Origin: a virus
Direction: 5' to 3' (one strand)
Length of the DNA: 32,934 nucleotides
Virus record (IMG/VR): IMGVR_UViG_3300021952_000025
Location: 1 to 32,934 of that record
In this document: in pieces, positions 7,635 to 15,761 of the stretch
How positions within the stretch are numbered: the stretch's first letter is position 1
Layout of the letters: every line of letters starts with the position of its first letter
Made by a program: the position numbers and the translations under genes
The notes under the pieces: model-generated
Databases searched by the model: none
Told to the model about the DNA's origin: nothing
Seen by the model: only the letters and a program-made list of their open reading frames with translations

Positions 7635-9398
7635 ATGGCCGATTTATCCTCGATTTTAAATGACCCAAACTATGTCAACGCTAACGCGGCGACTAAAGCG
7701 GCCATTTTTGACAAGTTTTCCGCGCAAGATAAAAACTTTACCGGTGCTAATCCTGAAACCCAGCAAGCGATTCGCGTAAAGTTTGGCCTTGATGTTACGC
7801 CACCAACATCAACGTCATTTAATCCTGGCGAAATGTTAGTCAATGCGCCAGCTAGTTTGTACAGGAACACCATAGGTGGTTTATATGAGGCCGTCAGTAG
7901 TCCATTGCAAACAACAACTGGATTGATGGACATTGCTGCCGGTGGATTGCAAAATCTCACTCCAAAACCTTTGCGTGACATCATCAACAAAGCAAATGTT
8001 GGTGGACCTTTTCTTGATCCAGCGGCTGCCGCGCGTGCGCAAAATGTGGCCAATCTTGTTGGCCAAGATTATGCAAAGACTTATGGCACTGGTGAAGGTT
8101 TTGCTCGAACAATGGAGCAAGACCCGTTTAGGGTGGCCGGCGATGTGTCAATGTTGTTGGGTGGCGGTAGTGCTGCCGCCAAAGCGGCCAATCTTGGCAA
8201 AGTAAGCAATGCACTTGCACAAGCATCAGCTGTGACCAATCCAATGAATGCGTTGCTCAAACCAGCAGCGGCAGTCATTAGTCCAACTATTTCGCCTCAA
8301 ATCCAATCTTTGATGAAAGAAGGCGTTGTGCCAACTGCTGGCCAAATTTTGGGCGGTGGTTACAAACGTGCTGAAGAAGCATTGTCAAGCGTTCCAATCA
8401 TTGGTGACTTTATTAAAGGCGCTCAAGGCAAGGCAATGGCCGATGTTAATCGTGTTGCTTTTAATCGAGCATTGACACCAATCGGTGAAAAGTTGCCAGA
8501 AGGCGTTACTGGCCGCGAAGCAGTTCAATTTGTGTCTGAAAAATTAGACGATGCTTATGGCAAATTGTTGCCAAAAATGACTGTGGTGCAAGACACGCCA
8601 TTTCAAACAGCTATTGCAAATTTAAAAGGCATGGTTCAATCTGGCGCAATTGATCCTAAAGCTGTTAGCTTTTTTAATAATTGGATGGATAACAATGTCC
8701 TTAATAAATTTCAAGGACAAAACGCAATTACCGGCGAAACATTAAAAGCAATTCAAGGTGATTTGCGTGAGACTGTTAGCCGTTTGGGTGCATCTACAGA
8801 TGCAGATCAAAGACTAATTGGCCAAGCGTTAAAAGAAGCACAAGATCAAGTGCGTCAATTGGTTACTCGAAGCAATCCACAGTATGCAAGTGAATTAAAA
8901 GCAATTGATACTGGCTATGCCAATTTCAAACGTGTTGAAAAAGCAGCTGCTAGTCTTGGTGCGGAAGAAGGAATTTTTTCACCAGCTCAATTGCAAAATG
9001 CTGTTAAAGCAATGGACAGAAGCAAAGACAAAGGACAATTTGCACAGGGCAATGCCTTAATGCAAGATTTGTCTGAGAGCGCAAAGACAGCGTTGGGCAA
9101 CAAAGTGCCTGATTCTGGTACTCCATACAGATCAATGATGGCAGCTTTGGCCGCATCAGGTGGCGCCGGCGCGGCTGGGTTTCCAGCAATTGCCGCATCA
9201 TTGATTGCTTCGCCATTGTTGTATTCTCAAACAGGTCAAAACATGTTGGCTGCAATACTTACAAAACGTCCAGACTTTGCCAATGCATTGGCTGCTCAGT
9301 TAAATACAAGTGAAAAAGCAAAATTGGCTGCATTGATGGCATCACAAGCTGGTCAAACGCCATACCGCATTGATTTAACCGGAATGGCGAACAAATAA
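7635..9398 (+). CDS. Putative internal virion / DNA ejection protein (gp16-like position)
   Basis: A 587-residue protein. Residues 1-60 contain a short degenerate pair of motifs (NAATKAAIFDKFSAQD and NPETQQAIRVKFG) common to phage internal virion proteins. Long alanine-rich helices follow, and near residues 495-535 there is a hydrophobic Gly/Ala stretch (AALAASGGAGAAGFPAIAAS) that could insert in a membrane. P22 gp16 is 609 residues, occupies the same position and is ejected to help DNA cross the host envelope. The ATG follows AAGAGGACACAT. Assignment is by position, length and composition; I see no muramidase motif. Confidence 0.75.
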   Translation: MADLSSILNDPNYVNANAATKAAIFDKFSAQDKNFTGANPETQQAIRVKFGLDVTPPTSTSFNPGEMLVNAPASLYRNTIGGLYEAVSSPLQTTTGLMDIAAGGLQNLTPKPLRDIINKANVGGPFLDPAAAARAQNVANLVGQDYAKTYGTGEGFARTMEQDPFRVAGDVSMLLGGGSAAAKAANLGKVSNALAQASAVTNPMNALLKPAAAVISPTISPQIQSLMKEGVVPTAGQILGGGYKRAEEALSSVPIIGDFIKGAQGKAMADVNRVAFNRALTPIGEKLPEGVTGREAVQFVSEKLDDAYGKLLPKMTVVQDTPFQTAIANLKGMVQSGAIDPKAVSFFNNWMDNNVLNKFQGQNAITGETLKAIQGDLRETVSRLGASTDADQRLIGQALKEAQDQVRQLVTRSNPQYASELKAIDTGYANFKRVEKAAASLGAEEGIFSPAQLQNAVKAMDRSKDKGQFAQGNALMQDLSESAKTALGNKVPDSGTPYRSMMAALAASGGAGAAGFPAIAASLIASPLLYSQTGQNMLAAILTKRPDFANALAAQLNTSEKAKLAALMASQAGQTPYRIDLTGMANK

Positions 9399-9619
9399 TG
9401 GACTATCAAGTTTTATTCAACATCGCCGTAGCTATTGCCGGCTTCTTTGGCGGCTGGACATTGAACCGCATCTATTTGGCAATTGACCGGCTTGATGGTG
9501 ATGTGCGCAACATGCCTTTGAATTATGTCACTCGTGATGACTATCGTTCTGACATGCGAGACATCAAGGACATGCTCGGCAAGATTTTTGACAAACTCGA
9601 TGGTAAGGTTGACAAATGA
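9398..9619 (+). CDS. Small membrane protein of the lysis region
   Basis: A 73-residue protein with one N-terminal transmembrane helix (LFNIAVAIAGFFGGWTL) followed by a charged soluble tail (YVTRDDYRSDMRDIKDMLGKIFDKLDGK) that could form a helical coil. Its ATG overlaps the preceding stop. Proteins with this layout are common immediately upstream of phage holin/endolysin genes and may take part in lysis or superinfection control, but the function is unproven. It begins the lysis cluster. Confidence 0.75.
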   Translation: MDYQVLFNIAVAIAGFFGGWTLNRIYLAIDRLDGDVRNMPLNYVTRDDYRSDMRDIKDMLGKIFDKLDGKVDK

Positions 9620-9904
9620 ATGCGCGCGCTTCTTTTTTTACTGCTGTTGCTACTGTCAGGGGCTACGGCCAGAGAAGCCTGCATCGTCTCCGACTTCTAT
9701 GGTCTAAGCTGGCTCGGAAACCCGAGTGAGCGCCACCAACGTCTGTCTGAATGGCTAAGCACCAACGGCAACGCATGTAGTTCGGAACAACTGGTAGGTA
9801 TTTGGAATAACTTGGCGTTGTGGGCCGGTGTTGCAGACAGCGGTGAATTACGTCAAAAAATACTGTATTACTACGCGAGGGCTGTTGAAAGGGAAAAGAA
9901 GTGA
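9620..9904 (+). CDS. Exported small protein, unknown (lysis cluster)
   Basis: A 94-residue protein with a clear signal peptide (MRALLFLLLLLLSGATA) and probable cleavage after an Ala-rich site; no lipobox Cys is placed for a lipoprotein. The mature part has two Cys (EACIV and NACSS), which may form a periplasmic disulfide, and a helical C-terminus (LRQKILYYYARAVEREKK). It begins right after the preceding TGA. Export to the periplasm suggests a Gram-negative host. The role is unknown; a lysis accessory role is possible from its neighbours only. Confidence 0.7.
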   Translation: MRALLFLLLLLLSGATAREACIVSDFYGLSWLGNPSERHQRLSEWLSTNGNACSSEQLVGIWNNLALWAGVADSGELRQKILYYYARAVEREKK

Positions 9905-10140
9905 TCTCCCTGCACAGATGGTATCCGTTTGTGTTCCCCAAGGAATACGACGTCAAAACTATCGCGTTTGAAAAACGGGCAGAAAAATTAGACGAAGAAT
10001 ATAGGTTGGAAGTGCAAGCGCAAAAAGTCAGAGAATCAGTTGAAGCATACGCGCTTGAGCTATATGATAAACGCGCTAGGCAAACGACAATCGAATTGGA
10101 AATGTTTGCCAACCATAAGCGCTTTGATAAATTTGTGTAG
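9901..10140 (+). CDS. Small charged helical protein, unknown
   Basis: A 79-residue protein starting at GTG in a GTGA overlap with the preceding stop; GGGAAAAGAA upstream is a weak Shine-Dalgarno. It is highly charged and predicted helical (KRAEKLDEEYRLEVQAQKVRESVEAYALELYDKRARQTT), with no signal peptide or membrane segment. I do not recognise the family. Tight coupling with both neighbours supports it being real. Confidence 0.6.
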   Translation: MISLHRWYPFVFPKEYDVKTIAFEKRAEKLDEEYRLEVQAQKVRESVEAYALELYDKRARQTTIELEMFANHKRFDKFV

Positions 10141-10148
10141 GAGTAAGT

Positions 10149-10379
10149 ATGGATAGCACATTAAATAAAGTCAGTTTTTGGGTAACGCTTATGGTGGCGT
10201 TTACTTTGTGTGTTTCAGTGTTAGGCATGGTTGGCGCTTTTCTTCTTGGGCTTTGGGCAAAAGAAGTCGATAACGCAGAAATCTTCAGCATGCTTCACCC
10301 CGCATTTCAAACCATCATTGGCGGATTTATTGGATTGTTGGCTGGCGTAAAACTGTCTCAAAACGAAAGCAAAGAATGA
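10149..10379 (+). CDS. Small two-helix membrane protein, possible holin/antiholin
   Basis: A 76-residue protein with two hydrophobic segments (WVTLMVAFTLCVSVLGMVGAFLLGL, residues 11-35, and TIIGGFIGLLAGVKL, residues 55-70) joined by a short loop, like small class II holins. The ATG follows AGGAGTAAGT. It directly precedes and overlaps a 3-TM holin, so it might be a second holin, an antiholin or a pinholin-type regulator. The assignment is topological only. Confidence 0.7.
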   Translation: MDSTLNKVSFWVTLMVAFTLCVSVLGMVGAFLLGLWAKEVDNAEIFSMLHPAFQTIIGGFIGLLAGVKLSQNESKE

Positions 10380-10789
10380 ACTTGAGCGACTTAAATCCAC
10401 TGGTGGCGATTGGCGGCAAGATCCTTGACCGCGTGTTGCCTGACCCTGCGGCGGCCGCTGCGGCCAAGGCCGAACTAGATAAGTTGGCGCAAGAAGGTGA
10501 GCTGGCCAAGATGGCCAACGAAACCAAACTGTATGAGACTGAGCAAAACAACCTCACACAGCGCATGCAAGCCGACATGGGGTCTGACTCTTGGCTGTCC
10601 AAAAATATACGCCCTATGACGCTTATATTCCTTTTGATAGCCTATTCTGGTTTTGCCATCGCGTCCATCTTTGAATACGAGACGCGCGGCGCCTATGTTG
10701 AGCTGCTTGGCCAGTGGGGTATGTTGGTAATGTCATTTTATTTTGGCGGCCGCACCATGGAAAAAATTGCAGATAGGGTCAAGAAATGA
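10376..10789 (+). CDS. Holin of the 3-TM / GTA type
   Basis: A 137-residue protein. The N-terminal 70 residues are soluble and helical with Ala-rich charge (PDPAAAAAAKAELDKLAQEGELAKMANE), followed by SWLSKNIRPMTLIFLLIAYSG, a second hydrophobic stretch near YVELLGQWGMLVMSFYFGGRT, and a short basic end (KIADRVKK). This is the layout of the GTA-type 3-TM holin family (a soluble coil then a conserved RP-M membrane motif). It overlaps both neighbours by 4 bases and lies directly before the endolysin, which fits a holin that releases it. Confidence 0.85.
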   Translation: MNLSDLNPLVAIGGKILDRVLPDPAAAAAAKAELDKLAQEGELAKMANETKLYETEQNNLTQRMQADMGSDSWLSKNIRPMTLIFLLIAYSGFAIASIFEYETRGAYVELLGQWGMLVMSFYFGGRTMEKIADRVKK

Positions 10790-11214
10790 ATCTCTCAACA
10801 CATTTCACACTTGAAGAACTTACACACACGGATCACCGTGATTTGGACAACACACCTACACAAGATGAAATTAGCAATTTACAAAGACTGGCAAACTTTC
10901 TTGAAGAAGTTAAAACAGTATTGGGCGGCAAGCCCATCATGGTCAATTCAGCTTTCAGGTCTAAACAAGTCAATGACGCTGTGGGTAGCAAAGATACTTC
11001 TCAGCATCGGATCGGCTGCGCTGCTGACATTCGTGTTCCCTCTATGACGCCAGATGAAGTGGTGCGCGCCATCATTGCTTCGGGTTTACCCTATGATCAG
11101 ATCATCCGTGAATTTGATCGGTGGACGCATATCAGCGTCCCCAATCAAGAAGGTCAAACCCCGCGCAAGCAAGCCTTGATTATTGACAAGGCTGGGACTC
11201 GGGCATTTGCATAG
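10786..11214 (+). CDS. Endolysin, peptidase M15 (D-Ala-D-Ala-type) family
   Basis: A 142-residue single-domain M15A-type peptidase predicted to cleave peptide crosslinks in peptidoglycan. The start (HFTLEELTHTDHRDLDNTP) is the family opening, and SAFRSKQVNDAVGS then SQHRIGCAADI hold zinc ligands His74 and Asp81; WTHISV supplies His115, with Glu109 or Asp111 nearby as a possible catalytic acid. No signal peptide is visible, so export should depend on the holin. The 3' end overlaps a convergent minus-strand gene by 35 bases with no terminator visible between them. Confidence 0.9.
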   Translation: MNLSTHFTLEELTHTDHRDLDNTPTQDEISNLQRLANFLEEVKTVLGGKPIMVNSAFRSKQVNDAVGSKDTSQHRIGCAADIRVPSMTPDEVVRAIIASGLPYDQIIREFDRWTHISVPNQEGQTPRKQALIIDKAGTRAFA

Positions 11215-11395
11215 TCAAGGCACGGTAAGCCTCAATGGCCGTTTTAAGGTCACATTGCAATTGCTGAATAATGTCATCCTGCTCGCACAGTTTGACATAT
11301 GCTTCGCCTGCAAAATCAACCAGGCTTTCGCGTTCCCACATATCAAATTTTGGCATTTGAATTTGGCGTTTACGCCATCCGCTTTTGTTAGTCAT
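11180..11395 (-). CDS. Small protein, unknown (end of early leftward operon)
   Basis: A 71-residue protein with an acidic helical middle (FAGEAYVKLCEQDDIIQQLQCDLKTAIEAYRAL), probably a short coiled coil. The start (ATGACT) overlaps the end of the upstream gene. It is the last gene of the leftward operon and its end overlaps the endolysin gene on the other strand. I do not recognise the family; the overlap with neighbours and even codon use support expression. Confidence 0.65.
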   Translation of the reverse strand: MTNKSGWRKRQIQMPKFDMWERESLVDFAGEAYVKLCEQDDIIQQLQCDLKTAIEAYRALTMQMPESQPCQ

Positions 11396-11579
11396 TGATT
11401 TCTTTCTTTGACGGTGCGTCTATTTCGCGGCGGTAATACTTGGCAGGCATCTTGGCTTTTTTATCCAATTGATTGCGCAGCCATTCGGCGCCGCCAAGTT
11501 CTTGCAAAATCATCCAGTGTCTGTCTGACATCCGAATTTGTCTTCCGAGTAAGGGTTCAGGTGGTTTTGGGCGTGGCAT
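11388..11579 (-). CDS. Small basic protein, unknown
   Basis: A 63-residue protein with the pattern PKPPEPLLGRQIRMSDRHWMILQELGGAEWLRNQLDKK. The segment RMSDRHWMILQELGGAEWLRNQL resembles small DNA-binding helix pairs seen in phage and mobile-element proteins of this length, but I cannot name a family. It overlaps the upstream zinc-ribbon gene by 23 bases and the downstream gene by 8 bases, so translation is probably coupled. Confidence 0.65.
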   Translation of the reverse strand: MPRPKPPEPLLGRQIRMSDRHWMILQELGGAEWLRNQLDKKAKMPAKYYRREIDAPSKKEIND

Positions 11580-11730
11580 ATTGTCTTAGGTGTCTACCAG
11601 TTGTTCGTTTAATCCAGCAAAATTGGCAAAACCATCTCTGGCCAATCTTGATGCCGCCTTCTGGCGGCTTGATTTCTTCGCATTTATTGCAGAGTTGTAA
11701 TTTGTGCATTCGTTCTGTTAACAATGTCAT
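11557..11730 (-). CDS. Tiny zinc-ribbon-like protein
   Basis: A 57-residue reading frame too short for usual gene-calling cut-offs. It has two CxxC knuckles (LCNKC, Cys14 and Cys17; FCQFC, Cys35 and Cys38) spaced 17 residues apart and flanked by basic residues, a compact treble-clef or zinc-ribbon layout. Its ATG overlaps the glutaredoxin stop in ATGA and its end overlaps the next gene, filling the only gap in this part of the operon. The role could be DNA, RNA or protein binding. Confidence 0.7.
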   Translation of the reverse strand: MTLLTERMHKLQLCNKCEEIKPPEGGIKIGQRWFCQFCWIKRTTGRHLRQYATPKTT

Positions 11731-11951
11731 TTGATTTGTTTAAGTGCTTCATGTAAGCCAGCCAGACCGCCAACGCGCTGGCCATCAATAAAAATCTGCG
11801 GCATTTGACGTGCGCTTTCTGGCAGATCACTAAGCAATGCAGGGTTTGACTCAATGTCAATTTCAACATACCTAATGTTTTCAGCCCTCAAGATCATCTT
11901 GGCTGTCACGCAGTTAGGGCATTTGCGTTTGGTGTAGATTAAGATTTCCAT
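11727..11951 (-). CDS. Glutaredoxin-like thiol oxidoreductase
   Basis: A 74-residue glutaredoxin. The redox motif CPNC is at residues 11-14 (MEILIYTKRKCPNC), followed by VEIDIESNP and the cis-proline region MPQIFIDGQRVGG at residues 49-61, which binds the thiol partner. Such phage glutaredoxins usually feed electrons to ribonucleotide reductase and so raise dNTP supply during infection; no phage reductase is in this window, so it may serve the host enzyme. It overlaps neighbours on both sides in the early operon. Confidence 0.9.
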   Translation of the reverse strand: MEILIYTKRKCPNCVTAKMILRAENIRYVEIDIESNPALLSDLPESARQMPQIFIDGQRVGGLAGLHEALKQIK

Positions 11952-12184
11952 TATGTTTTCATTCCTCGAATTGTTTTAGCACACCATAAAGCCGCACCAT
12001 CTTTTTCCCAATGGTTTTCACACATCAATGCAGCTTCTTCCAATACTTGGTTTCTTTGTGATGGCGAAACATACACATCAAAATAATACGGTTGCCCTAA
12101 GTCACGAAGTATTTGTTTGCCAAGATTGCTTTGTTTTTCAACTTCGTTAAAGGCTTCGTCTTCCTCTTTTGTCCAATCAGTCAT
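11951..12184 (-). CDS. Small acidic protein, unknown
   Basis: A 77-residue protein, acidic at the start (TDWTKEEDEAFNEVEKQ), with a central hydrophobic segment (YYFDVYVSPSQRN) and Cys near the end (LMCENHWEKDGAALWCAKTIRG). The ATG is preceded by TAGGAGACAAGC, one of the best Shine-Dalgarno sites in the operon, so it is probably well translated. I do not recognise it. Its last base is shared with the first base of the glutaredoxin gene. Confidence 0.7.
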   Translation of the reverse strand: MTDWTKEEDEAFNEVEKQSNLGKQILRDLGQPYYFDVYVSPSQRNQVLEEAALMCENHWEKDGAALWCAKTIRGMKT

Positions 12185-12193
12185 GCTTGTCTC

Positions 12194-12394
12194 CTAAAAA
12201 GGTATTTGATCCCACTCCCAATGTTCGCATTCAACTGTGCCATGTATCCACTCTGTTGGTGGCTTGGCTTCAAATTGTTTGCAAATTCCTGTGCTGAAGT
12301 TGTTGCAATGTAGGCAATTGACCTCTATCAAAGAGAGCTGCTTGGCCTGGCTGTCCAGATGTCTCTTGATTGCATTTAGTTCGATCAAATTCAT
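12194..12394 (-). CDS. Small four-cysteine protein overlapping the helicase end
   Basis: A 66-residue protein with Cys27 and Cys30 (NCLHC), Cys38 and Cys56, a likely metal site, ending in the pattern ECEHWEWDQIPF. The layout C-x2-C-x(n)-G-x-C-x(n)-C-x2-W-x-x-D-x-x-PF is recurrent among small phage proteins. The first 125 bases lie inside the 3' end of the helicase gene in another frame. A GAGG Shine-Dalgarno 9 nt before the ATG supports independent translation. Function unknown. Confidence 0.7.
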   Translation of the reverse strand: MNLIELNAIKRHLDSQAKQLSLIEVNCLHCNNFSTGICKQFEAKPPTEWIHGTVECEHWEWDQIPF

Positions 12395-14000
12395 ATTGTT
12401 TTACCTCTGTATATTTTCCATTTTTGCGGGTTGCAATTCTGATTGGCTCATCAATTTTGTGTGACTTCAAGCAATCTAATGCGTTTTGTGTGCCAGACGG
12501 CATGTAAACCTTGTCGCGCTCAAGCCACCAGTTTTGTGCCTTTTGTTTGGGGTAGCCAATGTGGTTAAAGCAAACCCACTCACTGGCTACACGCAGCAGG
12601 CCGGTGTAGTAGTCAACCCTCAAGCTATCTGGCTTGCCTTCTTTCCTGTGCATGGCGTAGCCAACTCTGGTAACTTCATGCCACACCAGCTCGGCCACCG
12701 CAGTCTGGCTTGACAAGAGCGCTGCATAAGACACTTTGGCATCCATTGGCTTGGCTTCTTCTTCTTTGATTGTGCCGCCGCAATGCACACACACCATGGC
12801 TGCCGGCAAGTTGCGTTCACCGCAGTCTGGGCAGATGCTGTAGGGCGCCTCTTGTGTGCCTGATTTTTTCTTGGCTTTGCCTTGAATCGTGTCCACCGGC
12901 CCCAAGCGCTCCACGGTGTCGGTAAAGTCAAGCACCAAACAATCCGTCTTGCCGTCTGCAATGCGTGTGCCTCGGCCCATGCCCTGCACATAAAGCACTG
13001 GCGACTTGGTTGGCCTGCACCAGACAATGCAGTCCACATCTGGCACATCAAAGCCAACCGACAGCGCCAGCACGGTGACCAGGCAGTGAATCTGGTGGTT
13101 CTTAAACTGGCGAATCAGGTCTTCGCGCTCTTGTTTTGGTGTCTCACCACACACAACAGCACTGCTGATGCCAAGTGCGTTTAGCTTGTCTGCAAGGCTT
13201 TCAGCGTTTTCGACACTCGGTGTAAAGGCGATCCATTTCTTGCGCTCTGAGGCAATCCTAGTGGCTTCTGTGGCCACTTTGGCAAGGTATTTTTCAACTT
13301 CGCGGGATAGTTCGCCAACTTTGTAATCACCGTTTGAGATGCCAACATGGCTGGCGTCAATGCGGGTGCTAATTTTCTCAGCCGGTGGAACCAATGGCGC
13401 AATAAACTTCTGCTCAAGCAGCTCACCCATGGACACACGGCTTGCAATGCCGGTGAACAATGGATCGTCACCGTCAGTCAACCAAACCTGATTGCCCCTG
13501 AACGGTGTGGCCGTCATGCCAACAGTCCTGAACTGGCACAGCTCACCGAGTTTAGACAGAAAGGTGCGGTACATGCCTGCATCGCCTGCCTTCTGGCTCA
13601 CTAAATGAGCCTCATCAATCACCACGGCCTTGATGTTGCCAAGCAAATGTGCGGCCTTGTGGATGCTTCCAATGGTGGCCACAATCACATCAGCGTTGTA
13701 CTTCTTAGTTCCCAGGCTGGCGCTGACAAAGCCAACGCTAATGGTATGGGGCAGTAAGGCTCTGAGCTTGGCCGCATTCTGCTCGGCCAATTCCTTGGAA
13801 GGGACCAGCACCACAGTGCGCGGGTGAAACTCTGGCCACTGCTCCCACATCTGGCGCACAATCTCAGCGCAGATCACCGACTTGCCAGCGGCGGTGGGCA
13901 ACACCAAGAGAGGGATGTCGGCCTCCTCGGTGTGCTTTGTCCACCAGGCAAATAGGTCAGACACTGCGCGTGATTGATATTCACGCAGGATCATCATCAC
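12270..14000 (-). CDS. Superfamily II DEAD/DEAH-box helicase
   Basis: A 576-residue ATP-dependent helicase. Motif I is PTAAGKS (GKS at residues 39-41), motif II DEAH at 129-132, motif III TAT at 163-165 and motif VI QGMGRGTR at 339-346. A zinc ribbon (Cys390, 393, 404 and 407) follows the helicase core. This layout is the phage RAD25/ResIII-like helicase found in replication-recombination modules, where it remodels DNA together with recombinase and SSB. The start overlaps the preceding tiny gene by 20 bases; three consecutive ATG codons make the exact start uncertain by two residues. After the typical family end near residue 538 (YEF) it runs on for 38 low-complexity residues. Confidence 0.92.
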   Translation of the reverse strand: MMMILREYQSRAVSDLFAWWTKHTEEADIPLLVLPTAAGKSVICAEIVRQMWEQWPEFHPRTVVLVPSKELAEQNAAKLRALLPHTISVGFVSASLGTKKYNADVIVATIGSIHKAAHLLGNIKAVVIDEAHLVSQKAGDAGMYRTFLSKLGELCQFRTVGMTATPFRGNQVWLTDGDDPLFTGIASRVSMGELLEQKFIAPLVPPAEKISTRIDASHVGISNGDYKVGELSREVEKYLAKVATEATRIASERKKWIAFTPSVENAESLADKLNALGISSAVVCGETPKQEREDLIRQFKNHQIHCLVTVLALSVGFDVPDVDCIVWCRPTKSPVLYVQGMGRGTRIADGKTDCLVLDFTDTVERLGPVDTIQGKAKKKSGTQEAPYSICPDCGERNLPAAMVCVHCGGTIKEEEAKPMDAKVSYAALLSSQTAVAELVWHEVTRVGYAMHRKEGKPDSLRVDYYTGLLRVASEWVCFNHIGYPKQKAQNWWLERDKVYMPSGTQNALDCLKSHKIDEPIRIATRKNGKYTEVKQYEFDRTKCNQETSGQPGQAALFDRGQLPTLQQLQHRNLQTI

Positions 14001-14139
14001 GCTCCAAAAGCATCTTGTCAGCCATGGCGTAAGCGTTTTCTACGGCGCTTTTTCTGTCGCCATTGGCCAGCAAGCCAGTCAAAGCGGCTGCGGCAAAGTA
14101 ATCACGCAAGGTGATTTGGTCAATTGGTGGCGTGTTCAT
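13981..14139 (-). CDS. Tiny conserved phage protein (LRDYFAAAAL type)
   Basis: A 52-residue reading frame (ITLRDYFAAAALTGLLANGD, then an Ala/Met-rich helix and an acidic end). The motif LRDYFAA.AL.GLL is frequent in small phage and prophage proteins of unknown function. Its ATG overlaps the nuclease stop (ATGA) and its end overlaps the helicase start by 20 bases, filling the only gap between the two genes. Confidence 0.75.
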   Translation of the reverse strand: MNTPPIDQITLRDYFAAAALTGLLANGDRKSAVENAYAMADKMLLERDDDPA

Positions 14140-15224
14140 ACGAACCTTCCGTTGTGTTGTTTGCGCAGTTCAAGCGCTTGGTTATCTGTCAGCATGATTT
14201 TGTCCTTGCAGGCGTGAATCTCTTGGCTGCTGATGTAGTCTGGATTTACTTCTGGGTCACCGTTGACAAACTGCTTGCCGTCAGCCATCTGGTAGACAAC
14301 GCCATGGTCAGGCGTGCTGTCAACTGGCGTGGCCGTCTTGGCAAGTAGAATGGGAATATAGCGATGATTGTTACAACCCACGCGCTGTTCTTCTGTGGCC
14401 AAGTCAAGATAAAGATGACTGCAATGCCATCGGCCTTGGCCGCCCATCTCTGGTGTGACATGCACGCATGACCGGCAAGTGGGGGCTGGTACGTCCGTGC
14501 CGTGGCAGATCGCCTGGTAATCACAGAACTTGCACTCAAACCATGTGGGGTCAGTCGATATGCCAACTGGTGGCTCAACGCTGGTGATCACCGCCATGGC
14601 CTTGTCGATTAGCTTTTGAGCCTCGTCAGGGTTGTAGTCCAAGCGCTCGGTGTAGATGTCATCATTGTCTTTGTTCACCACAAAGTACAGCGCCCTTTGG
14701 CATCCGTCTTCGCCAAACTGGTCAATGCTCCACTTCATGTATATTTGCATCTGCGCGTAGTGTTCGGGCTTGGCCTTCTTTACGCCATTTTTTTGCATTT
14801 CTTTAAACATCTTGTCAGATGCTGTCTTTATCTCCAGTATGTGCGGAGACTTAGGCGCCTGCGGCAAACCAACAATGATGCCGTCAGCATTGCCTTGGAA
14901 GTGGTGGCCAGTCTCGGGTTCGCTGAATGACCACTGCTTGCCAGTCGCTGGATTAATCTGGTAAACCGTGCAGCCAATGCTTGCCAAGTCTTGATAAACC
15001 CTTGGCTCTTGTAAGTGGCCAGACTGAAACACTCGATAGAGCCGGCCAGAAAACTGCGCAGGCTTAGACCACCGGAATGAATACCAGTGCTGGCGCAGGC
15101 AGGGCTTACCAATGGCAGAGGCGCCAAGGTAAGGCCGCTGCGCTTCCGCGCCATACTTCGCCTTGTAGTAGGCAAAGATGGCATCGGCCACAGGATCAGT
15201 AACTGATTGTGGTAGCAAGGCCAT
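14136..15224 (-). CDS. Cas4/RecB-like PD-(D/E)XK nuclease
   Basis: A 362-residue nuclease. The start at 15224 is chosen because GCTAAGAAAGGCTGAC gives a Shine-Dalgarno before it; a longer frame reaching 15344 adds low-quality residues inside the upstream gene. The active site shows GNADG (Asp114), then LEIKTAS (Glu131, Lys133) and HYAQMQIYM. Cys42 with Cys231, Cys234 and Cys240 matches the Cas4/AddB arrangement of one N-terminal and three C-terminal ligands for a 4Fe-4S cluster. A second Cys set (from 250 and 253, CRSC, to GCNNHRYIP) forms an extra C-terminal metal-like domain. It probably resects DNA ends for the recombination ATPase encoded upstream. Confidence 0.88.
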   Translation of the reverse strand: MALLPQSVTDPVADAIFAYYKAKYGAEAQRPYLGASAIGKPCLRQHWYSFRWSKPAQFSGRLYRVFQSGHLQEPRVYQDLASIGCTVYQINPATGKQWSFSEPETGHHFQGNADGIIVGLPQAPKSPHILEIKTASDKMFKEMQKNGVKKAKPEHYAQMQIYMKWSIDQFGEDGCQRALYFVVNKDNDDIYTERLDYNPDEAQKLIDKAMAVITSVEPPVGISTDPTWFECKFCDYQAICHGTDVPAPTCRSCVHVTPEMGGQGRWHCSHLYLDLATEEQRVGCNNHRYIPILLAKTATPVDSTPDHGVVYQMADGKQFVNGDPEVNPDYISSQEIHACKDKIMLTDNQALELRKQHNGRFV

Positions 15225-15225
15225 G

Positions 15226-15723
15226 TCAGCCTTTCTTAGCCCATGCGGGTGCTTTTGGCTTTGCGGCCTCTTGCTCGGCTGTTGGCCATGCAGGCGTTTC
15301 GGCAGCAGTTGGCGCTGGTGCGCTGAAGCCACCGGCAGACTCATAGCCCTTAATGTTGTTGCTGGCCTTGTACATGCCTTGTGCCTCGCGCACAGTCACA
15401 TTGATTTTGACTGGCTTGAAGTGCAGGGCGGCAGTGTCCATCACCTTGATGACATTCACGGCATGACAAAGCGCAGACAACTGGCTTTGTGCAATGCGTT
15501 GCGTATCTTCGTTAGTGTGCATGATGTTCAAGTTTTCCCAAACCTTGCGGCCTTTGAACTGGCCATCAATGATTTCAAAAGTCAGCTTCAAACCTTCACC
15601 GTTGCCAGACTTCAAGGGCGCCACATCGGATTCGATGATGTGAGCCAAGTAAGTGCCGGCAGGCAGTGGTCCTGATGACTGTTGTGGAACGACTTGCGAT
15701 GCGTCAAAATTAAACTGAGCCAT
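15226..15723 (-). CDS. DUF669 family, likely ssDNA-binding protein
   Basis: A 165-residue DUF669 protein, a family found in phage recombination operons and thought to act as an SSB-like accessory. The N-terminus (FDASQVVPQQSSGPLPAGTYLAHIIESDVAPLKSGNGEGLKLTFEI) is the family core, expected to form a beta-barrel. The tail is Pro/Ala-rich and ends in PAWAKKG, a typical C-terminus for the family. TAGGAAATTATC precedes the ATG. It lies between the Sak4-like ATPase and the nuclease, which fits a recombination complex. Confidence 0.85.
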   Translation of the reverse strand: MAQFNFDASQVVPQQSSGPLPAGTYLAHIIESDVAPLKSGNGEGLKLTFEIIDGQFKGRKVWENLNIMHTNEDTQRIAQSQLSALCHAVNVIKVMDTAALHFKPVKINVTVREAQGMYKASNNIKGYESAGGFSAPAPTAAETPAWPTAEQEAAKPKAPAWAKKG

Positions 15724-15761
15724 GATAATTTCCTAAAAAGTTAAGTTACGAACTGGGGTGA

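Noticed and set aside
14136-15344. Longer nuclease start at 15344 (402 residues)
   Set aside because: The extra 40 residues lie inside the DUF669 gene, are low-complexity, and a better start with Shine-Dalgarno exists at 15224.
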